Origin: JADLGL01 sp963667605
Lineage (GTDB): Bacteria; Pseudomonadota; Alphaproteobacteria; Rhizobiales; Kaistiaceae
NCBI GenBank assembly: GCA_963667605.2
Contig: CAXXUZ010000003.1
Span: forward strand, 310,001 to 374,000
Direction of reading: 5' to 3'
Length of the DNA stretch: 64,000 nucleotides
Position 1 is the stretch's first letter. Each line of letters starts with the position of its first letter. Made by a program: the position numbers and the translations under genes. The notes under the pieces are model-generated. The model was given only the letters and a program-made list of their open reading frames with translations, was not told the origin of the DNA and searched no databases. Below are positions 1 to 8,786 of the stretch, in pieces.

Positions 1-170
1 GACTTAAACGGTCCGATCTCGACCGCAACGACGGCTTTCACTTCGCCGTCTGAAAGCCGCTCCAAGGACTCGCATCCAGGAAGGCATGATTCCAGTATGG
101 AAAGATCACTGAGAGCGGCCCACACATTGTCCCGGGAGGCTCGCAGGATATAACGACCTTTCAATTCCAT
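1..170 (-). CDS. CoxG-like SRPBCC family protein (partial, N-terminal 56 aa)
   Basis: The minus strand reads from ATG at 168-170 to the window edge without a stop. The 56 visible residues begin MELKGRYIL, followed by ASRDNVWAALSD and LPGCESLERL. This matches the N-terminus of the CoxG/SRPBCC hydrophobic-cavity family (carbon monoxide dehydrogenase subunit G and relatives), in which the phrase around LPGCE is characteristic. CoxG proteins are linked to maturation or membrane attachment of molybdenum hydroxylases. No cox genes are visible here, so a specific partner cannot be named. It is divergent from the methyltransferase to its right. The C-terminus lies outside the window. Confidence 0.75.
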   Translation of the reverse strand, partial: MELKGRYILRASRDNVWAALSDLSILESCLPGCESLERLSDGEVKAVVAVEIGPFK

Positions 171-307
171 CGTGAAGACCCCTCTCGATGGTCATCGACC
201 GCTGGCCGGATCACCCCGTACGGCTATCACACGCGCTCGTCCAATATCAGGGCACAGGGACTCCTAGCATGGCGCAAGGCAGAGGCAATGCACGGGCGCG
301 CCTCGAC

Positions 308-1183
308 ATGCAAATTCCGGTCATGCTGGAGACTTCTGGGTTCGAAGATTATGCCCTTATCGATTCCGGCGATGGGGCAAAACTGGAGCGATATGGCCGG
401 TATCGGATCGTGAGGCCGGAGCCGCAAGCGATGTGGCGTAGACGTGCCGAAAACGCCGATTGGGAAAGCGCCAATGCGATCTTCAGGGGCGACGAGGACG
501 CCGATGGCCGTTGGAGATTCGCCAGGCCGATCGGAGATAATTGGCCAATGCGGTTCGAGGATATTAGTTTCCTCGGTCGGTTCACAGCCTTTCGCCATGT
601 TGGCGTCTTTCCCGAGCAGGAGCCGCATTGGCGTTGGATCGCCAATCGAATCAAATCCCAGGGCCGCCCCGGCAAGGTGCTGAACCTATTCGGCTTTACC
701 GGGATCGCGTCGCTGATCGCGGCCAAGTCGGGTGCTACGGTCACCCATGTCGACGCTTCGAAAAAGACCATCGCATGGGGGCGTGAGAATCAGGCCGCAT
801 CGGGCCTGTCCGATCTGCCGGTCCGTTGGATCTGCGACGATGCGATGAAGTTCGTGTTGCGTGAACAGCGTCGCGGCAATCGCTATGACGGGATCATCCT
901 CGATCCGCCGAAGTTCGGTCGTGGCCCAAAGGGCGAGATCTGGGAGATCTTCCACGATCTGGCGGACATGATGCGGCTGTGCCGCGGTCTCCTCAGCGAT
1001 CAACCGTCGTTTCTTGTGCTCACCGCCTATTCGATCCGGGCGTCCTTTGTCTCGATTCATGAGCTTGCCGCCGAAACCCTCAGCGGTCTCTCCGGCACGC
1101 TGGAGTCCGGCGAATTGCTACTCCGCGAGCAAAGCGGCAACCGGCTACTCTCGACATCGCTGTTCAGCCGCTGGGGCGCTTGA
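308..1183 (+). CDS. Class I SAM-dependent methyltransferase, RlmI/RlmK-like
   Basis: The protein has a Rossmann methyltransferase core. Motif I is VLNLFGFTGIASL at about residue 125, followed by an acidic end of strand 2 (THVDAS) and a catalytic-type ILDPPKFG motif at about 197, typical of nucleic-acid methyltransferases related to 23S rRNA m5C methyltransferase RlmI. The conserved N-terminal phrase is YALIDSGDGAKLERYG. The frame stays open back to ATG 188, but that would leave only 17 bp to the divergent CoxG start, so I prefer ATG 308 (or 323). It ends in a TGATG overlap with the next RNA methyltransferase, suggesting co-translation. The exact rRNA target is not determinable. Confidence 0.8.
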   Translation: MQIPVMLETSGFEDYALIDSGDGAKLERYGRYRIVRPEPQAMWRRRAENADWESANAIFRGDEDADGRWRFARPIGDNWPMRFEDISFLGRFTAFRHVGVFPEQEPHWRWIANRIKSQGRPGKVLNLFGFTGIASLIAAKSGATVTHVDASKKTIAWGRENQAASGLSDLPVRWICDDAMKFVLREQRRGNRYDGIILDPPKFGRGPKGEIWEIFHDLADMMRLCRGLLSDQPSFLVLTAYSIRASFVSIHELAAETLSGLSGTLESGELLLREQSGNRLLSTSLFSRWGA

Positions 1184-2028
1184 TGAATATGTTGCGTGAA
1201 GAAGCAATGCCGCGCCGACCGGGGAAAGTGCTGTCCATCGCCAGCCACGCCAATCCTCGGATCAAGTCGATCCGGGCTCTCGCCCAGGTCAAACAACGAC
1301 GTGAATCGGGGCTGTTTGTTGCAGAGGGGCTGAAGCTCGTCAGCGACGCGCTACAGCAAAACTGGCCGGTGCGAATGTTCATTCATCGGGCCGATGCCAT
1401 CGACCAACCGGCCATCGCCGCGGCCGCTGCGCGATCTCGTGCGCGGGGCGCCGACATCCTCGCTGTCAGCGGCGAGATTCTTGCCAAGATCACCCGGCGC
1501 GAAAATCCGCAGACGGTGGTCGGTGTGATCGAGCAGCGCCTGATCGCGGCTGAGGCGATCAAGCCAAGGGCCGACTCGGTGTGGATAGCGCTGGAGCGGA
1601 TCAAGGATCCCGGCAACCTCGGGACGATCATCCGAACCGCTGATGCAGTCGGGACCGGCGGTATCATTTTGATTGGGCCATCGGTCGATCCGTTCTCGGT
1701 CGAAGCGGTCCGCGCCACTATGGGTTCGATCTTCCATGTGCCGATCGCGCGGCTCGGCGACGAGCATTTTCAAAGGCTGCGCGAGGGATGGAGCGGGGCG
1801 GTGGTCGGCACCCATCTTTCGAGCCGGATCGACTATCGAGCGGCCGAATATCGGGAGCCGGTTCTGTTGGTGATGGGCAACGAGCAATCCGGCCTGTCGG
1901 AGGCGCTTGCCAACGCCTGCGACCAATTGGTCAGGATCCCGATCGCGGGTGAAGCCGACTCCTTGAACCTTGCTGTCGCTACCGCGGTGATGCTCTACGA
2001 AATTCGGCGCAACCACATCAGCCTATAG
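1183..2028 (+). CDS. TrmH/SpoU-family RNA 2'-O-methyltransferase
   Basis: This is a SPOUT-class methyltransferase with a trefoil-knot SAM site. The three family motifs are visible: RIKDPGNLGTIIRTADA in the middle, VLLVMGNEQSGLS near residue 225, and IPIAGEADSLNLAVATAVML near the C-terminus. An N-terminal substrate-binding domain (IKSIRALAQVKQRRESGLF) is typical of 23S rRNA or tRNA 2'-O-ribose methyltransferases. The length of 281 aa is normal. ATG 1183 overlaps the upstream TGA (TGATG); ATG 1192 is an alternative. The target nucleotide cannot be assigned. Confidence 0.88.
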   Translation: MNMLREEAMPRRPGKVLSIASHANPRIKSIRALAQVKQRRESGLFVAEGLKLVSDALQQNWPVRMFIHRADAIDQPAIAAAAARSRARGADILAVSGEILAKITRRENPQTVVGVIEQRLIAAEAIKPRADSVWIALERIKDPGNLGTIIRTADAVGTGGIILIGPSVDPFSVEAVRATMGSIFHVPIARLGDEHFQRLREGWSGAVVGTHLSSRIDYRAAEYREPVLLVMGNEQSGLSEALANACDQLVRIPIAGEADSLNLAVATAVMLYEIRRNHISL

Positions 2029-2040
2029 CCAGACCTTGCT

Positions 2041-2565
2041 TTGACCCAAGCCGCGACCGAAGCACTCGCCAACAAGCCGCCGGGACCGGCATCGCGCCTG
2101 GGGATCTGGGTCATCGCCGGCACCTTAGCAATCGACCAGGCGACCAAATGGCTGGCCGAGGCGAGCCTAGAGGTAACTGTTGTCGTCGACCTTCTACCGA
2201 TCCTGGCGCTCTATCTGACTTACAATACCGGCATTGCGTTCAGCTTCTTGCGCGGGACGGACAGCGATTTTCTGCTGGTGACGGTGATCATGGTGACCAT
2301 CATCGTGCTTATCCTGTGGGCGCGATCGCGCGAAGGCGGGCGGATGGCCTCGATCGGATTCGGGCTGATCGTCGGCGGCGCGATCGGCAATATCGTTGAC
2401 CGTCTGACCCAGGGCCACGTCGTTGATTTCCTCTTGTTGCATATCGGCGACCGGACACTGTTCATCTTCAACCTCGCCGATTTTGCCCTCACCATTGGGC
2501 CGCTTCTATTGATCGTGGCGTTTCTTCGCAGCGCCAGGTCGACACGCCGGCTGGATGCGCCGTGA
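2041..2565 (+). CDS. lspA: Lipoprotein signal peptidase (signal peptidase II)
   Basis: LspA is an inner-membrane aspartic protease that cleaves prolipoprotein signal peptides after lipidation. Four hydrophobic segments are evident. The conserved blocks are IDQATKW, NTGIAFSF, GGAIGNIVDRL (first catalytic Asp) and FNLADFALTIG (second catalytic Asp). The length of 174 aa is typical. The start is TTG at 2041; no ATG lies upstream in frame close by. It sits 12 bp after the TrmH-family gene and overlaps the start region of the next gene. Confidence 0.95.
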   Translation: MTQAATEALANKPPGPASRLGIWVIAGTLAIDQATKWLAEASLEVTVVVDLLPILALYLTYNTGIAFSFLRGTDSDFLLVTVIMVTIIVLILWARSREGGRMASIGFGLIVGGAIGNIVDRLTQGHVVDFLLLHIGDRTLFIFNLADFALTIGPLLLIVAFLRSARSTRRLDAP

Positions 2566-2572
2566 TCCTCAG

Positions 2573-3436
2573 ATGAAAAGATCGATCGCTGCGGCGATGG
2601 CCTGGCTGCTGGCTATCCTTGGCCTGGTCGCCGCGTCGCTCGCGATTGGCCAGCCGTTCCCGGCCAACGCCCCCGAGGTGGTGATTCCCAATTTCTGGGA
2701 TCCGGCTATGCGCGCCGACCGCGATGATGTGGAGCCGTTCGATGGAATCCGCTTCGTCACTAGCGATAATTTTCCGCCCTTCAACTTCACCAATGCGGAT
2801 GGACGGCTGATCGGCTTCCATATCGATCTCGCACGGGCAATCTGCGAGGAGCTCGAGGTTCCTTGCACGATGCAAGTGCGACCGTTCGAAGACCTCGTCG
2901 AGACGCTGACGACGGATCGCGCCGACGCCGCCATCGCCGGGATCGCGATCTCAGCCGGCACTCAGCGCGAGATCAATTTCAGCGACGTCTATCTGCGCCT
3001 GCCGGCCCGGTTCGTAGTGAGACGGGGTCTGCCGCTCGAGATTTCGGCTTCGGCTCTAGCCGGCCAGAGGATCGCGGTGGTCGCCGGGACCGCTCATCAG
3101 GCCTATCTTGAAACCTTCTTCGCCAGTTCCGAGGCGGTGCTGTTTGAGAATGCCGAGGCCGCCCGATCGGCCCTTCGCTCTGGCGAAGCTGAAATCCTGT
3201 TCGGGGACGGGTTGCAGCTTTCGTTTTGGCTCCAAGGCCTGACCGCCGGGGAGTGTTGCATGTTCGCGGGCGGCCCCTATCTCGAGGCGGCCTTTTTCGG
3301 GCCAGGGATGGCGATCGCGGTTGCTCCGGAGCAGGCAGCCATCCTTGCCGGCATCAATGAAGCCTTACGCTCGATCTACACCGACGGCACCTATGCCGGG
3401 ATATATCTTCGGTATTTCCCGGTCAGTTTCTACTAA
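2573..3436 (+). CDS. Periplasmic solute-binding protein, amino-acid ABC family (SBP_bac_3)
   Basis: The protein begins with a signal peptide (MKRSIAAAMAWLLAILGLV). It continues with the family 3 solute-binding fold: FVTSDNFPPFNF, then GFHIDLARAICEELEVPC, then a TLTTDRADAAIAGIAISAG region characteristic of amino-acid binding proteins. ATG 2573 is preferred over ATG 2555, which overlaps lspA and adds a charged leader. No permease or ATPase gene accompanies it, so it may serve an ABC transporter encoded elsewhere or act as an orphan sensor. The ligand is unknown. Its stop overlaps the end of the convergent TerB-like gene by 4 bp. Confidence 0.85.
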   Translation: MKRSIAAAMAWLLAILGLVAASLAIGQPFPANAPEVVIPNFWDPAMRADRDDVEPFDGIRFVTSDNFPPFNFTNADGRLIGFHIDLARAICEELEVPCTMQVRPFEDLVETLTTDRADAAIAGIAISAGTQREINFSDVYLRLPARFVVRRGLPLEISASALAGQRIAVVAGTAHQAYLETFFASSEAVLFENAEAARSALRSGEAEILFGDGLQLSFWLQGLTAGECCMFAGGPYLEAAFFGPGMAIAVAPEQAAILAGINEALRSIYTDGTYAGIYLRYFPVSFY

Positions 3437-3861
3437 GGCGACGCGACTCGGTAGCGAACCCGAGCACTTCGTTCGATTGCAGCGACCGCCAGATTGTCGA
3501 TTTCCAAATGGTCACGGAGGATCTGAAGAAAGCGCAACTCCTCTTGCTCGACATGGAGGTCGGCCGCCGCCACCTCGACGGCCAAGGCATAGGTGGTTTC
3601 GTAGAGCCGCTCCGGTAGCGCTTCAGCGACGATATCGAGGATTTCCTCTAGCCCGTCATCGCCTTGCAAACGGCGGCCGCACTCCTCGGCGACCGCGACC
3701 AGCCGTTCGGTATCGAAGTCGTTGAAGATCGGCACCTGACGCACAATGTCGCCAATCTTCATCAGCTCCTTGTCGGTCATGATCCGATCCGACGCCGAGA
3801 CCGTCACCATGACATAGATAAGCGCTTCGTGATGACCGATCGGCCGGTGCATCTGGTTCAT
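3433..3861 (-). CDS. TerB-like (tellurite resistance family) protein
   Basis: This 142-aa all-helical protein resembles the TerB fold. It shows MNQMHRPIGHHEALIYVMV at the N-terminus, an acidic motif SASDRIMTDKELMKIGDIV, and ALAVEVAAADLHVEQEELRFL in the second half. The paired acidic helix motifs (SASDR and AAADLHVEQEE) are the TerB metal-binding hallmarks. It stands alone, with no terZ, terD or terC neighbours, as in many alphaproteobacteria. Its role in metal or envelope stress is inferred only from the family. Confidence 0.8.
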   Translation of the reverse strand: MNQMHRPIGHHEALIYVMVTVSASDRIMTDKELMKIGDIVRQVPIFNDFDTERLVAVAEECGRRLQGDDGLEEILDIVAEALPERLYETTYALAVEVAAADLHVEQEELRFLQILRDHLEIDNLAVAAIERSARVRYRVASP

Positions 3862-3989
3862 TTCGGCCCGCCTCCGCTGATGGTCTCAGACTATTATGAG
3901 AGGCACGGTGTTTGAGCAACCGTTAAGCGGCGTTGACGCCCGCGTCGGCGATTCATAGGGTCCGCCGCCAGTTCATGAGGCGCTCGCAA

Positions 3990-5684
3990 ATGCTGAAGAC
4001 GGCGACCCCGCCGCTCGAAATCACCGACGAGCTTGTTGCCGCCGTCGAGCAATCGAAGGCGTGGCCGTTCGTGGAAGCCCGAAGGCTCCTGGCTCGGCTC
4101 TCGCGGCCGTCCGATCATCGCGGCGAGGTCTTGTTTGAGACCGGTTATGGCCCATCCGGCCTTCCACATATTGGTACCTTTGGCGAAGTGGCGCGAACCA
4201 GCATGGTGCGTGTCGCCTTTCGGCTGCTCAGCCGTGACCGCTGGCCGACGCGGCTGCTGTGTTTCTCCGACGACATGGATGGGCTGCGCAAGGTGCCTGA
4301 AAATGTTCCGAATCCGACGATTTTGGCCAAGCATATCGGCCAACCGTTGACCTCGATTCCGGATCCATTCGGCACCCACGCAAGTTTCGGCGACCACAAC
4401 AATGCCAGGCTGCGGGGCTTCCTCGATCAATTCGGCTTCGACTATGAATTCGCCAGCTCCACCGAGTACTATCGGTCGGGGCGGCTCGACCAGACATTGC
4501 AACGCATGCTTGAGGTCTATGACGAGGTCATGGCGATCATGTTGCCGTCGCTCAGGGAAGAGCGCCGGCAGTCCTATTCGCCGTTTCTGCCGATCTCACC
4601 GACGACGGGTGAGGTGCTGCAAGTGCCGGTGCTGGAAAGCAAGCCTGGTTCGGGCACGATCGTCTTCCGCGATCCGGTGAATGACGAACTCACCGAAGTG
4701 CCGGTGGCCGGCGGCCATGTGAAGTGCCAATGGAAGGCCGATTGGGCGCTTCGGTGGGCCGCGCTTGAGGTGGATTATGAAATGAGCGGCAAGGATCTGA
4801 TCGATTCGGTCAAACTATCGAGCCGGATTAGCAAAGTGCTTGGCCGGAACCCGCCGGAGGGATTCAGCTATGAGCTGTTTCTCGATGAGAATGGACAGAA
4901 AATCTCGAAGTCGCGAGGTAATGGGCTGACCATCGACGAATGGATCCGTTATGCATCGCCCGAGAGCCTGGCCCAGTTCATGTTTCAGAAACCGCGCGCG
5001 GCGAAGCGGCTTACGTTCGACGTCATCCCGCGGGCGGTGGACGATTATTACTCCTTCGTCGCCGCTTATCATCGCGATGGGGCCGATCTCAAAGGTCGGT
5101 TCGCCAACCCGGTTTGGCACGTCCATGGCGGCCATGTTCCGACTGTGGAAATGCCACTGACCTTTACCATGCTGCTCAACCTGGCTTCGGCGTCAAACGC
5201 CCATTCGGCCGATGTGCTGTGGGGCTTCATACTTAGGCACATTCCAGGGGTCAGCCGCGAAAGCCATCCCGAACTCGACCGGCTGGTCGGGTACGCGGTC
5301 CGCTATTATGGTGACTTTGTTGAGCCGACGAAGTCGTTCCGCCTGGCCGATTCCGTGGAGCATGAAGCACTTGTGGCACTCGACGCCGCCTTGGCGCGAC
5401 TGGAAGAAGCGCAGATCGACGACGCGCAAGCGATCCAATCGGCGGCATATGAGGTCGGACGTGCCTTTCCTCAGTTTCAGGACGCCAATAAGACATCGCC
5501 GGACGGACGGCCCGGTGTTTCCCTCATTTGGTTCGCGGCGCTTTACGAAATCCTACTCGGACTGCCGCAAGGGCCTCGCTTTGGCTCATTTGTTGCAATC
5601 TATGGGCTGCAGGAGACGCGGGCACTGATCGAGCGAGCGCTCGCCGGAGAATTGGCCGCCGGCCTCTCGGAGAACCCGCATTGA
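3990..5684 (+). CDS. lysK: Lysine--tRNA ligase, class I
   Basis: This is a class I lysyl-tRNA synthetase that charges tRNA-Lys. Alphaproteobacteria use this archaeal-type enzyme instead of class II LysS. The HIGH-like motif is PSGLPHIGTF at about residue 40, and the KMSKS-like motif is KISKSRGNG near residue 295. The C-terminal helical anticodon-binding region is present. The frame is open from TTG 3933, but ATG 3990, just before the conserved region, is the likeliest start; ATG 3975 is also possible. The stop overlaps the start of the next gene (TTGA). Confidence 0.95.
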   Translation: MLKTATPPLEITDELVAAVEQSKAWPFVEARRLLARLSRPSDHRGEVLFETGYGPSGLPHIGTFGEVARTSMVRVAFRLLSRDRWPTRLLCFSDDMDGLRKVPENVPNPTILAKHIGQPLTSIPDPFGTHASFGDHNNARLRGFLDQFGFDYEFASSTEYYRSGRLDQTLQRMLEVYDEVMAIMLPSLREERRQSYSPFLPISPTTGEVLQVPVLESKPGSGTIVFRDPVNDELTEVPVAGGHVKCQWKADWALRWAALEVDYEMSGKDLIDSVKLSSRISKVLGRNPPEGFSYELFLDENGQKISKSRGNGLTIDEWIRYASPESLAQFMFQKPRAAKRLTFDVIPRAVDDYYSFVAAYHRDGADLKGRFANPVWHVHGGHVPTVEMPLTFTMLLNLASASNAHSADVLWGFILRHIPGVSRESHPELDRLVGYAVRYYGDFVEPTKSFRLADSVEHEALVALDAALARLEEAQIDDAQAIQSAAYEVGRAFPQFQDANKTSPDGRPGVSLIWFAALYEILLGLPQGPRFGSFVAIYGLQETRALIERALAGELAAGLSENPH

Positions 5685-6223
5685 CACAAATCGGATTCTT
5701 GCGCAGCGGGCGCCGATGGATCGGAATGATCGCGTTCTTGCTTGTCGCAGCCCTCGGCGAACAGGCGCAAGCGCAAGGCCAACAGTTTGGTCCGGCGACC
5801 AACCTGCCGCTTCCACGATTCGTCAGTCTGAAATCGAACGTGGTGAATATCCGCGTCGGCCCCGGCTCGGATTACCCTATCGCCTGGACCTATGTTCGCT
5901 TCGGCCTCCCGGTCGAGATTACGCAGGAGTTCGACAATTGGCGCCGTGTTCGCGATTCCAGCGGCAATGAGGGCTGGGTACTGTGGAACCTTCTTTCCGG
6001 CGACCGATCGGTGGTGGTCTCGCCCAGCGACAACGGCGACCCGCTACCCGTGCGGGTCGAGCCCAACGACGACGGCCGAATTACAGCTCTTCTCGAAGAA
6101 GGAGTGGTCGCTTCGGTGAACCGCTGCCGTGACGGCTGGTGCAGGCTCGTTGACAGCCGTTTCACTGGTTGGGTCGAGCAGGTGAGGCTGTGGGGTGTCT
6201 ATCCGGGTGAGGAGTTCGACTAA
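5681..6223 (+). CDS. Secreted bacterial SH3-domain protein
   Basis: Starting at TTG 5681, which overlaps the lysK stop as TTGA, the 180-aa product has a hydrophobic signal peptide (GMIAFLLVAALGEQAQAQ). Two SH3-like repeats follow. The first has SNVVNIRVGPGSDYPIAW and a GWVLWNLLSG end; the second has LPVRVEPNDDGRI and GWCRLVDSRFTGWVEQ. SH3b domains bind peptidoglycan or protein partners in the envelope. This arrangement (lysK followed by an SH3 protein) suggests a translationally coupled pair. Upstream in-frame starts exist inside lysK but would destroy the signal peptide. Confidence 0.85.
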   Translation: MTQIGFLRSGRRWIGMIAFLLVAALGEQAQAQGQQFGPATNLPLPRFVSLKSNVVNIRVGPGSDYPIAWTYVRFGLPVEITQEFDNWRRVRDSSGNEGWVLWNLLSGDRSVVVSPSDNGDPLPVRVEPNDDGRITALLEEGVVASVNRCRDGWCRLVDSRFTGWVEQVRLWGVYPGEEFD

Positions 6224-6231
6224 CGTGCCAG

Positions 6232-6675
6232 TCAGCGAACTCGGCGAAGACGGATCACCACGTCGACCCGGCTGATTTCGGTGCCGGGTGGCGGTTCGGG
6301 AAGCTGTCCCAGGCCGAGCGCATCCTGCGGCACGTCGAACATCAGATTGTCGTCTTCAAGAAAGAAGTGGTGGTGATCGGATATGTTGGTGTCGAAATAG
6401 GTCTTCGATCCGTCCAGCGCGAATTCTCGCAAGAGCCCGGCAGCCGTGAATTGATGCAGCGTATTATACACGGTTGCTAGCGACACCGGGACGTCGGCGG
6501 CGATCGCCTCGTCATGAAGCCCCTCAGCCGAAATGTGGCGATTGCCATGCCCGAACAGCAATTGCGCCAGCGCCATTCGTTGTCGCGTGGGCCGAAGGCC
6601 GGCCGCACGTAAGCGGGCTCGGATCGAAGCCGACCTTGAATCGCTGGCTCGTATCGTTCCGGCTAGCTGGGTCAC
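6232..6675 (-). CDS. irr: Fur-family iron response regulator Irr
   Basis: This 147-aa Fur-superfamily regulator has a winged helix (GLRPTRQRMALAQLLF, then SLATVYNTLHQFTAAGLL). Its HHH motif (ISDHHHFFLEDD) is typical of rhizobial Irr, the haem-responsive regulator of iron and haem metabolism. It lacks the second CxxC pairs of canonical Fur. The start is GTG at 6673-6675. It is divergent from fabA-fabB-fabI, an order I recall as common in Hyphomicrobiales. Irr normally represses under iron limitation and is degraded when haem is abundant. Confidence 0.9.
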   Translation of the reverse strand: MTQLAGTIRASDSRSASIRARLRAAGLRPTRQRMALAQLLFGHGNRHISAEGLHDEAIAADVPVSLATVYNTLHQFTAAGLLREFALDGSKTYFDTNISDHHHFFLEDDNLMFDVPQDALGLGQLPEPPPGTEISRVDVVIRLRRVR

Positions 6676-6961
6676 GCGAAAACCTTCTTTCCATACCTAT
6701 ATTATAGAGTGTCCGCCTTGGGGCGGCAACTTTCCTCACCAGTTGTGGCCGGTAGCATTACGTACTGATTGAGGCGGTTTTGGAGTGATCGGCATGCCAC
6801 GCGGCGAAGCGTCGCGGGGCAGAGTTCGGTTGGTGGCGCCGATCATGCGCCGCCTTCTTGCAAGGTGAACCCTATGCTAGGAGATATTTGTTGGCGAAGA
6901 GTAGCGGTCAATGCGGCAAGCCCTAGAGCGACCCACCCCTATCGGGAACCCACAGGACGGA
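6676..6961. promoter_or_regulatory. Divergent irr / fabA intergenic region
   Basis: This 286-bp gap separates the GTG of irr from the ATG of fabA and must hold both promoters. It is less GC-rich around 6690-6712 (tacctatattatagagtg), which could serve as a -10 region for irr on the minus strand. I see no ORF of family resemblance here and could not confirm an Irr operator (ICE box) by eye. Confidence 0.4.
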
Positions 6962-7489
6962 ATGAGCGATAGAAGATCCAGCTTTGAATATGAGGACCTT
7001 CTGAGTTGCGCTCGCGGCGAGTTGTTCGGTCCCGGCAATCCGCAGCTGCCGCTACCGCCAATGCTGATGTTCGATCGTATCTCCGAGATCTCGGAGCAAG
7101 GCGGGCGATTCGGCAAGGGTGTCGTCAGATCTGAGCTGGGGATCCGGGCTGACCTTTGGTTTTTCCTTTGCCATTTCAAAGGCGATCCGGTGATGCCTGG
7201 CTGTCTCGGGCTTGATGCGCTATGGCAAATGCTCGGCTTCTTTCTTGGCTGGATCGAGGGTATCGGTCACGGTCGAGCGCTGTCGGTCGGCGAGGTCAAA
7301 TTCAGCGGTCAAGTACGGCCGGCGGTGACACGTATCGAATATGGCGTCGACCTCAAGCGGGTCTTCAAGTCAAAGCTATGCCTTGGGATAGGCGATGGCT
7401 GGCTGAAGGCGGATGGTGAGACCATCTACTACGCCAAGGATTTGAGGGTCGGGCTGTTTCAGAGTGAAGCGACGCCGACCGGCGACTGA
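6962..7489 (+). CDS. fabA: 3-hydroxydecanoyl-ACP dehydratase/isomerase
   Basis: FabA dehydrates 3-hydroxyacyl-ACP and isomerises trans-2- to cis-3-decenoyl-ACP, the branch point for unsaturated fatty acids. The signature is FFLCHFKGDPVMPGCLGLDALWQM, given here in two parts: the catalytic His lies in CHFKGDP and the catalytic Asp in CLGLDALWQM. The start at ATG 6962 (MSDRRSSFEYEDLL) matches the family N-terminus; the frame opens earlier at 6911. The length of 175 aa is normal. It is first in fabA-fabB-fabI. Confidence 0.96.
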   Translation: MSDRRSSFEYEDLLSCARGELFGPGNPQLPLPPMLMFDRISEISEQGGRFGKGVVRSELGIRADLWFFLCHFKGDPVMPGCLGLDALWQMLGFFLGWIEGIGHGRALSVGEVKFSGQVRPAVTRIEYGVDLKRVFKSKLCLGIGDGWLKADGETIYYAKDLRVGLFQSEATPTGD

Positions 7490-7553
7490 ATGGCCGCCAA
7501 CGGAGCGCTGGCCGGCCTCGTAGCCGCTGACTCCACCAAGAGGACGTGAGTTG

Positions 7554-8771
7554 ATGAAACACGTGGTTGTCACCGGTATGGGGATCGTCTCTTCGATCGG
7601 GAACAACACCCAGGAAGTGCTGGCATCGCTTCGCGAAGCGCGCTCCGGCATCGTGCGGGCGGATCGTTACGCCGAGCTTGGCTTTCGTTGCCAAGTGCAC
7701 GGAGCACCAAATCTCAACACTGACGAAGTTCTGGAGCGGCGAGTGGCGCGGTTCATGGGCGGCGGCGCAGCGTGGAATTATGTCGCGATGCGGCAAGCGA
7801 TCCAGGATGCCGGCCTCGAGGATGCCGATGTCGTTAATGAAAGAACCGGCCTGATCATGGGCTCCGGGGGACCTTCGACCCGTACGATCGTTGAATCCGC
7901 CGACATCACGCGCGAGAAAGGCCCGAAGCGGGTCGGTCCTTTTGCGGTACCCAAGGCGATGTCGTCGACCAATTCGGCGACCCTCGCCACCCCGTTCGGA
8001 ATCAAGGGAGTGAACTATTCGATCTCCTCGGCCTGCGCGACGTCGAACCATTGCATCGGCAACGCCTATGAGCTCATTCAGATCGGCAAGCAGGACGTCA
8101 TTTTCGCTGGCGGCGGTGAAGAGCTCGATTGGACGCTGTCGGTCCTGTTCGATGCAATGGGCGCGCTGTCGACCAAATTCAACGATCGCCCTGGCGTCGC
8201 TTCGCGTGCCTATGACCGTGATCGTGACGGCTTTGTCATCGCCGGCGGCGCGGGCGTGCTTGTGCTTGAGGAGCTGGAGCATGCTAAAGCCCGCGGCGCC
8301 AAAATTTATGGCGAGATCGTTGGCTATGGCGCCACATCGGATGGCCAAGATATGGTTCAGCCATCCGGCGACGGCGCCATTCGATGCATGAAGATGGCGC
8401 TGGCCATGGTCGGCGAGCCGGTCGACTACATCAATCCCCATGCCACTTCCACGCCGATCGGCGACAAGGTCGAGATCGAATCAATCATGGCGGTGTTCGG
8501 CGAGAAGTGCCCACCGATTTCGGCGACCAAATCACTGACCGGGCATTCGCTCGGGGCCACCGGTGTTCAGGAGGCGATCTATTGCCTGCTGATGATGAAT
8601 AACGGCTTCATCGCAAAATCCGCTCATATCGACAATCTCGATCCCGATTTCGCAAGCGTGCCGATCGTCCAGGAACGCCAGGACGTTGTTGAGCTCAATG
8701 TTGTCCTGTCCAACAGCTTCGGCTTTGGCGGCACGAATGCGTCGTTGGCATTTCAACGCTATGCAGCCTAA
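7554..8771 (+). CDS. fabB: Beta-ketoacyl-ACP synthase I
   Basis: This 405-aa condensing enzyme elongates unsaturated acyl-ACP. The catalytic triad is visible: Cys in SSACATSNH, His in NPHATSTPIGD and His in TGHSLGATG. The C-terminal SFGFGGTNASL motif is also present. The assignment to FabB rather than FabF rests on adjacency to fabA and on overall sequence character. The start is ATG 7554, preceded by the purine-rich gaggacgtgag. Confidence 0.94.
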   Translation: MKHVVVTGMGIVSSIGNNTQEVLASLREARSGIVRADRYAELGFRCQVHGAPNLNTDEVLERRVARFMGGGAAWNYVAMRQAIQDAGLEDADVVNERTGLIMGSGGPSTRTIVESADITREKGPKRVGPFAVPKAMSSTNSATLATPFGIKGVNYSISSACATSNHCIGNAYELIQIGKQDVIFAGGGEELDWTLSVLFDAMGALSTKFNDRPGVASRAYDRDRDGFVIAGGAGVLVLEELEHAKARGAKIYGEIVGYGATSDGQDMVQPSGDGAIRCMKMALAMVGEPVDYINPHATSTPIGDKVEIESIMAVFGEKCPPISATKSLTGHSLGATGVQEAIYCLLMMNNGFIAKSAHIDNLDPDFASVPIVQERQDVVELNVVLSNSFGFGGTNASLAFQRYAA

Positions 8772-8786
8772 CCCGCGGCGAGTGTG

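Noticed and set aside
7365..8441. 358-codon open frame on the minus strand opposite fabB
   Set aside because: It lies wholly over the intact fabB and fabA end, has no domain similarity and reflects the GC-rich codon pattern of the real gene.
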